Of a stretch of 51,571 bases of DNA, positions 43,662 to 51,367 are shown piece by piece. Source of the stretch: an uncultured Mucilaginibacter sp. (GTDB taxonomy: Bacteria > Bacteroidota > Bacteroidia > Sphingobacteriales > Sphingobacteriaceae). The notes below the pieces were generated by a model. The model saw nothing but the letters and a program-made list of their open reading frames with translations, had not been told where the DNA came from and searched no databases. The stretch covers positions 1 through 51,571 of the forward strand of contig CAITEP010000019.1 of NCBI GenBank assembly GCA_903891475.1, written 5' to 3'. Made by a program: the position numbers and the translations under genes. Each line of letters starts with the position of its first letter. Positions within the stretch are counted from its first letter, which is position 1.

Positions 43662-44702
43662 ATGGATAATTTTACATTAAAAGTTATTGGTATTGTTAAA
43701 GATACACCAAACGTAATATCCATTCGTTTTAAAAAACCAACTTTTAAAAAATTTCACTATAAACCAGGACAATATTTAACAATCAGTGTTAAGATAGATG
43801 GTCGCAAATATATGAGGCCTTACTCAATTTCTTCATCACCAAATATTGATGAAGAAATTGAAATAACGATTAAACGCTTTGATGGAGGGATAGTTTCAAA
43901 TTATCTATATAATAAAACAATAATTGGAGATTTAATAGAGGTAATTGGGCCAATAGGCGATTTTTATTATGACCCAAGCAACCATACCGACGAAACACCT
44001 ATTATACTATGGGCTAGTGGAAGTGGAATTACCCCATTATTTTCAATATTAAAAACTGCTTTAAAATTTCCACCTCAAAAGCTAGTCTACTTATTTTATT
44101 GCAGTAAAAATAAGGAGGAAACTATTTTTTATAATGAATTAAATACCCTGAAACAATTATATGAACAAAATTTTTTAATTTATTACTTTTATTCAAAAGA
44201 GGAGAATACAAACAATTCTCCTCAAATTTTTGGAAGAATTAGTAAAGATTTAATATTATCAATTTTACCTAGTCTTAAAGACTATCAAAATTCAATAAAT
44301 TATATTTGTGGCGCTATAACTTTAAAAGAAATCATAAAGAATACTTTATTAGAACTCGGTATTAAATCAGATAAAATTCATTCCGAAGATTTTGAATTAA
44401 ATATAAATCCAATTGAATTTGAAGGAATAAACAACCAAGTGGTTGAAATTAATAAAGACAATACTACTTATAAATTTGAAGTTAGTAAAGGTAAAAGTAT
44501 ACTAGATGCAGCACTGGATAATTTAATTGATTTATCCTATTCTTGCCAAACTGGTAATTGTAAACTATGTAAGGCTCAACTTATTAATGGTGAAATAAAA
44601 TTAATAGGAATAGAAAAATCATCAGATGATTTGAGCCAAAATGAATATCTGCTTTGCTGCAGCTATCCATTAAGCGATAATGTGACCCTCACAATAAATT
44701 AA
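43662..44702 (+). CDS. NAD(P)H-flavin reductase with C-terminal [2Fe-2S] ferredoxin domain, E3-like
   Basis: A 346-residue iron-sulfur flavoprotein. FAD-binding RPYSISSSP (52-60) and the NAD(P)-binding SGSGITPLFSI (119-129) come first. A plant-type [2Fe-2S] domain follows, with Cys295, Cys300, Cys303 and Cys332 or Cys333 (C-x4-C-x2-C ... C). Next to CDP-glucose genes it is likely the reductase E3 that feeds electrons to the PMP-dependent 3-dehydrase E1 for 3-deoxygenation of CDP-4-keto-6-deoxyglucose. Characterised E3 enzymes (AscD/DdhD) carry the iron-sulfur domain at the N-terminus, so the order here is that of PaaE-type reductases. No E1 gene is in the window. Only 8 bases separate it from the cytidylyltransferase gene. 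Confidence 0.8.
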   Translation: MDNFTLKVIGIVKDTPNVISIRFKKPTFKKFHYKPGQYLTISVKIDGRKYMRPYSISSSPNIDEEIEITIKRFDGGIVSNYLYNKTIIGDLIEVIGPIGDFYYDPSNHTDETPIILWASGSGITPLFSILKTALKFPPQKLVYLFYCSKNKEETIFYNELNTLKQLYEQNFLIYYFYSKEENTNNSPQIFGRISKDLILSILPSLKDYQNSINYICGAITLKEIIKNTLLELGIKSDKIHSEDFELNINPIEFEGINNQVVEINKDNTTYKFEVSKGKSILDAALDNLIDLSYSCQTGNCKLCKAQLINGEIKLIGIEKSSDDLSQNEYLLCCSYPLSDNVTLTIN

Positions 44703-44710
44703 AATAAAAA

Positions 44711-45484
44711 ATGAAAGTAGTTTTACTTGCTGGTGGATTAGGCACCCGATTATCAGAGGAAACAAGCTTACGCCCTAAGCCAATGGTTGAAATTGGTGGA
44801 ATGCCAATTTTATGGCATATCATGAAAATATATTCCTATTATGGCTTCAATGATTTTGTTATTTGTCTAGGATATAAGGGTTATATTGTAAAAGAATATT
44901 TCGCTAATTATTTTTTGCATAAATCTGATGTTACCATCGACTTATCAGACAATTCAATAAAAGTACATGATTCTCAAGCAGAGCCATGGAAAATTACATT
45001 GGTTGATACAGGAAACGATTCAATGACCGGTGGCAGAATAAAAAGAATTAAACCTTATATTGATAATGAAACCTTTATGCTAACCTATGGGGATGGAGTA
45101 GGCAATGTTAATATTGCAAATCTAGTTAAGTTTCATAAAGAGCATGGCAAACTTTGTACTGTTACTTCTGTGCAACCTTCCGGAAGGTTTGGAGTATTAA
45201 ATATTGATGAACATGATTCCGTAAATTCATTTTTTGAAAAACCTAAAGGAGACGGATCATGGATAAATGGTGGTTACTTTGTTTGCGAACCGCAAATATT
45301 TGATTATATTAAAGAAGGTGACAAAACAATTTGGGAAAAAGCTCCAATGGAAGATATAGCTCATGATGGGCAAATGAATGCTTTTAAGCATGAAGGATTT
45401 TGGAGGCCTATGGACACCCTTAAGGATAAAAATGATTTAAATGAAATGTGGGATAATAACGCTGCTCCTTGGAAAATATGGTAA
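44711..45484 (+). CDS. rfbF: Glucose-1-phosphate cytidylyltransferase
   Basis: A 257-residue nucleotidyltransferase that makes CDP-glucose from CTP and glucose 1-phosphate. The N-terminal LAGGLGTRLSEETSLRPKPM is the nucleotide-binding loop. FVICLGYKGYIVKEYF, TGGRIKRIKPYI, TYGDGVGNV (metal-binding Asp) and FWRPMDTLKDKNDL are hallmarks that separate RfbF from the dTDP enzyme RmlA. The length is exactly that of the family. The gene overlaps the dehydratase gene, the classical rfbF-rfbG pair that opens all CDP-dideoxyhexose pathways. Confidence 0.97.
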   Translation: MKVVLLAGGLGTRLSEETSLRPKPMVEIGGMPILWHIMKIYSYYGFNDFVICLGYKGYIVKEYFANYFLHKSDVTIDLSDNSIKVHDSQAEPWKITLVDTGNDSMTGGRIKRIKPYIDNETFMLTYGDGVGNVNIANLVKFHKEHGKLCTVTSVQPSGRFGVLNIDEHDSVNSFFEKPKGDGSWINGGYFVCEPQIFDYIKEGDKTIWEKAPMEDIAHDGQMNAFKHEGFWRPMDTLKDKNDLNEMWDNNAAPWKIW

Positions 45485-46578
45485 GTAAAGCTCAATTCAT
45501 CAAAACTTATAAAGGCAAAAAAATATTTTTGACCGGTCACACTGGTTTTAAGGGTGCTTGGTTATTGAAAGTATTTACATTACTTGGTGCCGAAGTGAAA
45601 GGGTATGCTCTTGAACCAGAAAACGAACTTAATCTATTTAACATTATTAAGGGGGAACAACTTTGTGAATCTGTTATTGGAGACATTAGAGATAAAAAAT
45701 ATTTAGAAGAGGCAATTACATCATTCCAGCCCGACTTTATTTTTCATTTAGCAGCGCAGCCACTTGTAAGACGCTCGTACGAAATTCCTGCGGAGACGTT
45801 TGAGGTAAACGTGATAGGAACAGCAAATGTATTAGATGCAATGGCAAAATTAAATAAACCATGCAATGCTGTACTTATTACCACCGACAAGGTTTACCAT
45901 AATAATGAATGGGCTTACCCCTATCGTGAAAATGATAGGCTAGGTGGATACGACCCTTATAGTGCCAGCAAGGCTTGTGCCGAACTCCTGATAGATAGTT
46001 ATAGAAATTCATTTTTTAATATCAATAAATACACTTCGCATAAAAAAGCACTAGCAGTTGGTCGTGCTGGCAATGTAATTGGTGGTGGAGATTGGGCAAA
46101 AGACAGGCTAATTCCTGATATTATAAGGGCATTGTCAAAAAACGAAACTATTGAAGTGCGAAACCCTGATGCGGTAAGACCATGGCAACATGTTTTGGAG
46201 CCTTTATTCGGTTATTTATTACTTGGAGTTTATTTATTAGAAAATCCGGAAAAATTTTCTCAAGCATATAACTTCGGCCCTAAAATGGATTCTGGCACTT
46301 TTTCGGTTAAGGAAATGGTTGAGTTGGCCATAAATTGTTGGGGCAATGGCATTTACAATTCAAATAAGGATTTAAACAGCCCGCATGAAGCTGGATTGCT
46401 AAAACTTGATATAAGTAAAGCTTTTGATGAATTAAAATGGCAACCACTCTTAAATGCTGAACTTGCCGTTAGCTTTACAGTTAATTGGTATAAAAACTTT
46501 TATCAGCATCCTCACGGTATCATTGAATACACCGAAGAACAGATAGCTTTATTTATGGATAAATTTTATGACAAATAA
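45478..46578 (+). CDS. rfbG: CDP-glucose 4,6-dehydratase
   Basis: A 366-residue short-chain dehydrogenase/reductase converting CDP-glucose to CDP-4-keto-6-deoxyglucose with bound NAD. The start is the ATG at 45478 (MVSKAQFIKTYKGKKIFLTG), overlapping rfbF by seven bases; the longer frame needs a TTG. NAD-binding TGHTGFKGAWLL, FHLAAQPLVRRSYE, the catalytic TTDKVYHNNEW, and YSASKACAEL (Tyr and Lys of the SDR site) identify the family, as does GRAGNVIGGGDWAKDRLIPD. It feeds the downstream sugar-modifying genes. Its stop overlaps the next start. Confidence 0.97.
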   Translation: MVSKAQFIKTYKGKKIFLTGHTGFKGAWLLKVFTLLGAEVKGYALEPENELNLFNIIKGEQLCESVIGDIRDKKYLEEAITSFQPDFIFHLAAQPLVRRSYEIPAETFEVNVIGTANVLDAMAKLNKPCNAVLITTDKVYHNNEWAYPYRENDRLGGYDPYSASKACAELLIDSYRNSFFNINKYTSHKKALAVGRAGNVIGGGDWAKDRLIPDIIRALSKNETIEVRNPDAVRPWQHVLEPLFGYLLLGVYLLENPEKFSQAYNFGPKMDSGTFSVKEMVELAINCWGNGIYNSNKDLNSPHEAGLLKLDISKAFDELKWQPLLNAELAVSFTVNWYKNFYQHPHGIIEYTEEQIALFMDKFYDK

Positions 46579-47647
46579 TAAAATTATCTTAGAGGATTTA
46601 GATGCCATCATGCAATCAGATATTGATTGGATTAGGTTTGCTAATAAAACTGTATTAATTACTGGCGCCAATGGATTTTTACCTGCTTATATGGTGGAAT
46701 CATTACTTTTTGTAAATAAATGCCAGCATATAAATGTGAAAGTTCTTGCCTTGGTACGTAATATTAATAAAGCTAAAGTTCGTTTTAAAGATTATTTGGA
46801 AGACAAGAATCTGGTTTTTTTAGAACAGGATGTTTGTAATGAAATTAAAATTAATGAAAATGAATCCATTGATTTTATAGTTCATGCGGCCAGCCAAGCA
46901 AGTCCAAAATATTATGGTACTGATCCGGTAGGTACCTTAAGTTCAAACATTCTTGGAACTTTAAACTTATTAAACTTAGCAAGAAAATTCAGTATTGAAT
47001 CATTTCTATATTTTAGTTCAGGCGAGGTCTATGGTCAGGTTAATGATGAAAACAATCCAGTAATGGAAGATTATTACGGTTATCTTGATCCAACAAATGT
47101 TCGGTCATGCTACGGCGAAAGTAAAAGGATGGGTGAAAATATTTGTGTAAGTTACCATCATCAGTATGGTATTAATACTAAAATAGTAAGGCCATTTCAT
47201 ACTTATGGCCCTGGCATGCAATTAAATGATGGTAGGGTTTATGCTGATTTTGTAGCAGATGTTATAAACGGAAGGGATATTGAAATAAAAAGTGACGGCT
47301 TGGCTCAAAGGGCTTTTTGCTATTTGAAAGATGCTACCATAGCATTTTTTAAAGTTTTGCTTAAAGGAGCATCAGGTCAGGCCTACAATGTTGGTAATCC
47401 GGAAGCGGAAAGTAGTATCATTGAACTTGCGGAAACCTTAGTTGGTTTGAGTAATAATGCCATAAAAATAAATCGAATAAAAAGAGTAAATAGTGACCAA
47501 TATCTTAAAAGCCCTATACCTAGGAACACACCTAATGTAAATAAATTAAAAACATTAGGCTGGAAACCGGAAACTACTATTGTGGATGGTTTTAGAAGGA
47601 CAATAGATAGTTACTATTCACAAAATTTAATATTGAACTATAAATGA
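46568..47647 (+). CDS. NAD-dependent epimerase/dehydratase (extended SDR)
   Basis: A 359-residue nucleotide-sugar SDR of unknown reaction. The nucleotide loop is TGANGFLPAY (32-41), where Pro replaces the third Gly of the usual GxxGxxG. The catalytic site is FSSGEVYG (about 149-156) and YGESK with Tyr182 and Lys186. The region HTYGPGMQLNDGRVYADFV is typical for enzymes acting on nucleotide hexoses. It is not a dehydratase of the DE type, since the acidic pair is SGE. In this pathway it could epimerise the sugar or reduce a ketone, such as the one left after C-C bond formation by the ThDP enzyme. It overlaps both neighbours by a few bases, so it belongs to the same operon. Confidence 0.85.
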   Translation: MTNNKIILEDLDAIMQSDIDWIRFANKTVLITGANGFLPAYMVESLLFVNKCQHINVKVLALVRNINKAKVRFKDYLEDKNLVFLEQDVCNEIKINENESIDFIVHAASQASPKYYGTDPVGTLSSNILGTLNLLNLARKFSIESFLYFSSGEVYGQVNDENNPVMEDYYGYLDPTNVRSCYGESKRMGENICVSYHHQYGINTKIVRPFHTYGPGMQLNDGRVYADFVADVINGRDIEIKSDGLAQRAFCYLKDATIAFFKVLLKGASGQAYNVGNPEAESSIIELAETLVGLSNNAIKINRIKRVNSDQYLKSPIPRNTPNVNKLKTLGWKPETTIVDGFRRTIDSYYSQNLILNYK

Positions 47648-49464
47648 AAATTAGTGATTTAATTGCCGACTTTTTAGCCGAAAAAGAAATTAGGCATGTT
47701 TTTGGAATTATTGGTGCAGGTAATGCCCATATATTTGATTCCATTTTCAAAAAAGGCTATACCGAAATTATATGCGTGCATCATGAGCAAGCTGCTTGTA
47801 TGGCAATTCAAACATATTATCGTACACATGGTAAAATTACAGCTGCCATACTTACTACAGGTGCTGGTTCAACCAACGGGGTAACTGGAGTGGTAAGTGC
47901 CTGGGCCGATTCTATTCCTTGTTTAATAATTGCTGGTAACGAAAATTCAAAATATGTTGAACTGCATAAAGGGCTCCGCATGTGGGGTGTTCAAGGTTAT
48001 GATAGTTCGGCAATGGTTTCAAAAGTAACCAAGTATTCAAAACAAGTAACAGACCTGCAAAAAGTTAAATTTGAACTTAATAAAGCCTACCATATTGCAG
48101 GAAGTGACAGACCTGGCCCTTGTTGGCTGGATGTGCCAATGAATATACAATCTTCCATTATTGAAGATCATTTAATTGAAGAGTTTACCCCCCAGCAAAG
48201 TGTTGAAGTTGCAGAAGACTTATTAGAAGTAAAAGTTAACAACATTATCAATGATTTAAAAAGCGCGAAAAAACCCTTGCTATGGCTCGGTCATGGTATT
48301 AGGCTAGCAGGTGCAACTGATTTAATAGAGAAACTACTGAATGAAACCGGTATACCAGCTCTAGTAACTTGGGCCGGTATTGACATGGTTGATTCGTACC
48401 ACCCCTTGGTTTATGGGAGAGCCGGAACCTACGGACAGAGATGCGCCAACTTTGTACTACAAAATTGCGATTATTTATTGTGCATTGGCACTAGAATGGC
48501 CATTCCGCAAATTGGCTATGAAATAAAAGAACTTGCAAGGGAAGCACAAATTTCGGTTGTTGATATTGACACAGAAGAATTATTGAAATATGCCGATCGT
48601 TACAAATATACCATAGGTGCCGACGCTAAAGATTTTTTAACAGAAATGTTGAATAAATCAAATGATTTAAAAAATACTGATTATTCTGATTGGGTAAATA
48701 TCTGCGACAATTATAGAGAGAAATACCCATGGGTATCCCCTACCGACCACCCGGATGTGGATGGCTTTATTAACTCATATCCATTTATGGCGCGTTTGTC
48801 AAACCATCTTAAAGACGACCAAGTTATCGTGACTGATATGGGTACCGCGCTTTTAAGTGGGCATCAAACCTTAAAGTTAAAAAAAGGCCAACGCTTAATG
48901 ACATCCACCGGTTTGGGTGAAATGGGATTTGGACTGCCAGGAGCCATAGGTGCATCTGTTGCACGAAATAAGGGCGAGGTGATGTGCTTAAATTGCGATG
49001 GCGGTATGATGATGAACCTCCAAGAGCTCGAAACAATGACCCATCATCAATTACCCATAAAATTGTTTATATTTAATAATGATGGTTATTTAATGATTAA
49101 GCATACCCAAAACGCTTTATTTAAAGGAAGACGTTCAGGGGTTGACCAAAAATCGGGAGTTACTTGTCCGGATTTTACCGCGCTGGCAAAAGCTTTTAAC
49201 ATAAAAAGTTTTCAGATTCATACTTGGGATGATTTTGAAACAGTAATTCCGCAAGTTCAAGCATATAATGGTCCGGTTATTTGTGAGGTATTTATGCACC
49301 CGCAACAAACCTTTGTACCTAAGTTATCATTAGCCCTCCAAAAAGATGGAACATTAATTTCACCTCCACTTGAAGATTTATCGCCATTTATTTCAAGAGA
49401 AGAGTTAAAAGCTAATATGCTTGCCGGATTACACGATAAGTCAATTAACATTGAGGTTCAATAA
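47644..49464 (+). CDS. ThDP-dependent acetolactate synthase-like carboligase (YerE-type candidate)
   Basis: A 606-residue thiamine diphosphate enzyme with three Rossmann-like domains. The catalytic glutamate that activates ThDP is Glu48 (CVHHEQAA). The central domain lies at about 190-340. The ThDP/Mg motif starts at CDGG (451-454) and ends at NN (478-479), a GDG variant with Cys in the first position. No regulatory subunit gene (ilvN) is present, and the gene overlaps the SDR gene as ATGA, so it is not housekeeping IlvB. Its known analogue in a CDP-sugar locus is YerE, which adds an acetyl unit from pyruvate to C4 of CDP-3,6-dideoxy-4-ketoglucose in yersiniose synthesis. The adjacent aldehyde dehydrogenase and aldolase suggest a larger 2-oxo acid donor here. 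Whether FAD is bound cannot be told. Confidence 0.87.
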   Translation: MKISDLIADFLAEKEIRHVFGIIGAGNAHIFDSIFKKGYTEIICVHHEQAACMAIQTYYRTHGKITAAILTTGAGSTNGVTGVVSAWADSIPCLIIAGNENSKYVELHKGLRMWGVQGYDSSAMVSKVTKYSKQVTDLQKVKFELNKAYHIAGSDRPGPCWLDVPMNIQSSIIEDHLIEEFTPQQSVEVAEDLLEVKVNNIINDLKSAKKPLLWLGHGIRLAGATDLIEKLLNETGIPALVTWAGIDMVDSYHPLVYGRAGTYGQRCANFVLQNCDYLLCIGTRMAIPQIGYEIKELAREAQISVVDIDTEELLKYADRYKYTIGADAKDFLTEMLNKSNDLKNTDYSDWVNICDNYREKYPWVSPTDHPDVDGFINSYPFMARLSNHLKDDQVIVTDMGTALLSGHQTLKLKKGQRLMTSTGLGEMGFGLPGAIGASVARNKGEVMCLNCDGGMMMNLQELETMTHHQLPIKLFIFNNDGYLMIKHTQNALFKGRRSGVDQKSGVTCPDFTALAKAFNIKSFQIHTWDDFETVIPQVQAYNGPVICEVFMHPQQTFVPKLSLALQKDGTLISPPLEDLSPFISREELKANMLAGLHDKSINIEVQ

Positions 49465-49472
49465 ATCCCATC

Positions 49473-50345
49473 ATGAAAAAATTAAAAGTTGCTATTCTGG
49501 GTAGTGGAAATATTGGAACAGATTTATTAATAAAAATTCAGCGTTCTGAATTTTTAGAATGCACCTTATTTATAGGAAGAAATCTGTCTTCGCCCGGAAT
49601 GGCCAAAGCATTGAGCTTGGGGGTTAAAGTATCAGACCAAAGTATTAACGCTATTATAAAAGACCCTGGTTGCTGTGAACTGGTTTTCGACGCTACATCT
49701 GCTAAGGATGCCGCTCATCATTGGCCTATTTTAAAAAATTTAGGTAAAATAGTGGTAGATATGACCCCGGCAAAATTAGGAGAAATGTGTATTCCTGCTG
49801 TTAATCTCGAAGATTCAATAAAACAGCAAAACGTAAATATGATTACTTGTGGTGGACAAGCTTCCATACCTATTGCCTATGTTATAGGACAAACCCACCC
49901 GGCAATAGATTATATTGAGGTAGTATCCAGCATTTCGTCAAGAAGCGCAGGACCAGCAACAAGGCTAAATTTGGATGAATATATCGAAACAACCGAAATG
50001 GGTTTAAAACTGTTTTCGGGTGCAAAAAAAACCAAGGCTATACTTAACCTTAACCCGGCATTGCCATGTATTGATATGCAAACCACCATTTTTGCCAAAG
50101 TAAAAAATCCAAATATGGAAGCACTTATAATTGGTATTAACGAAATGGTGAAAAAAATTAGTAATTATGTTCCCGGATATCACTTATTAATTGGCCCAAT
50201 TTATGAAAATGATAGAATAGTAGTGATGGTTAAAGCACAAGGGCTAGGCGATTATTTACCAAAATATGCAGGCAACCTCGATATCATAAACTGCGCTGCC
50301 ATTGCAGTTGCGGAAGAATACTCAAAAACACATAACCCAAATTAG
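49473..50345 (+). CDS. Acetaldehyde dehydrogenase (acylating)
   Basis: A 290-residue enzyme of the DmpF/MhpF family, which interconverts acetaldehyde plus CoA and NAD with acetyl-CoA. The NAD-binding loop ILGSGNIGTDLLIKI is at about 8-22. VFDATSAKDAAHHWP and VDMTPAKLG are standard, and the catalytic Cys126 lies in NMITCGGQASIPI. The partner aldolase of this family begins at 51368, with the FkbM gene between. In degradation pathways the pair splits 4-hydroxy-2-oxovalerate. In a CDP-sugar operon the reverse direction, acetyl-CoA to acetaldehyde, is more plausible. It lies 8 bases after the ThDP gene. Confidence 0.94.
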   Translation: MKKLKVAILGSGNIGTDLLIKIQRSEFLECTLFIGRNLSSPGMAKALSLGVKVSDQSINAIIKDPGCCELVFDATSAKDAAHHWPILKNLGKIVVDMTPAKLGEMCIPAVNLEDSIKQQNVNMITCGGQASIPIAYVIGQTHPAIDYIEVVSSISSRSAGPATRLNLDEYIETTEMGLKLFSGAKKTKAILNLNPALPCIDMQTTIFAKVKNPNMEALIIGINEMVKKISNYVPGYHLLIGPIYENDRIVVMVKAQGLGDYLPKYAGNLDIINCAAIAVAEEYSKTHNPN

Positions 50346-50377
50346 TAAACTAATAGTTACCTTAAATAATAAGACGT

Positions 50378-51319
50378 ATGACATTAAGTGAGATAAAAAG
50401 CCTTTACGCAGAGGCAAAGATTAGTAAAAAAGACTTTATAGATCAAATGCACGATTTGCATTTGTTGTTATTTGATTATGCTAAAGAATTGCCTAATACA
50501 GATATCTCAAAAATAACTATTCAAAACGGAGCAATTATTATGACTTCAAGTAAAACCGATTACAACAATGGCGGAATTAGCTTTTATTGTGATTTATTAG
50601 ATAAACGTACAACCCCTATCGAAACCTTTAATTTTGGTTCATACGAATCTGTTGATTCTTCGATGATTTATAGAATTATTGAAAAAAATTATACCGTTTT
50701 TGATATTGGTGGTAATATTGGGTGGTATACAAATCATATAGCATCCATGCTTACCAATGGTAAAATATACGCGTTTGAACCTATTCCGGAAACTTACCAA
50801 AAGCTAACAAATAATGTTTTATTGAATGGCTTTCAAAACATTGTTTTAGAAAACTTCGCATTTTCTGACAAGCAAGACAAGATTAAGTTCTTCTATTCGC
50901 CCATTACTCCTGGTGCGGCTTCATCACAAAACATCACTGAAAACCAAAACATTCAAGAACTGGAATGTATTACCAATACAGTTGATAATTATGTTGCAAC
51001 TAACCAAATTGGTAAAATTGATTTTATTAAATGTGATGTAGAAGGTGCCGAGTTTATGGTGTTTAAAGGTGCTAAACATACCATTGAACAACATAAACCG
51101 ATTGTATTTTCGGAAATGTTGCGCAAATGGTCGGCTAAGTTTAACTATCACCCAAATGATATTATACAATTTTATAGAGATTTAGGATATCATTGTTATG
51201 TTGCCAGCCAAAATGGATTAGTGCCCTTTGGTTTGGTTGATGAAAATACAGAGGAAACAAATTTCTTTTTCTTTCACGCGGAAGCACACAAAGATAAATT
51301 GAAAAGTTTGTTGTCATAA
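50378..51319 (+). CDS. FkbM-family methyltransferase
   Basis: A 313-residue SAM-dependent methyltransferase. The SAM-binding motif I VFDIGGNIGWYTNHIA is at about 107-122, followed by IYAFEPIPETYQKLTNNV (motif II region) and the FkbM marker IDFIKCDVEGAEFMVFKGA (about 208-226). The N-terminal about 100 residues are typical of members in polysaccharide loci. It probably O-methylates a sugar hydroxyl of the polymer or of the nucleotide sugar. It sits between the aldehyde dehydrogenase and aldolase genes, 32 and 48 bases from each. Confidence 0.92.
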   Translation: MTLSEIKSLYAEAKISKKDFIDQMHDLHLLLFDYAKELPNTDISKITIQNGAIIMTSSKTDYNNGGISFYCDLLDKRTTPIETFNFGSYESVDSSMIYRIIEKNYTVFDIGGNIGWYTNHIASMLTNGKIYAFEPIPETYQKLTNNVLLNGFQNIVLENFAFSDKQDKIKFFYSPITPGAASSQNITENQNIQELECITNTVDNYVATNQIGKIDFIKCDVEGAEFMVFKGAKHTIEQHKPIVFSEMLRKWSAKFNYHPNDIIQFYRDLGYHCYVASQNGLVPFGLVDENTEETNFFFFHAEAHKDKLKSLLS

Positions 51320-51367
51320 ATTGCCATTTGGTCAATAAAACGGAATTCATCAATTAAGTAGTTATAC

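Noticed and set aside
47644..49464. Housekeeping acetolactate synthase large subunit (IlvB)
   Set aside because: No ilvN, ilvC or ilvD nearby, and the gene overlaps a nucleotide-sugar SDR gene in a polysaccharide operon.
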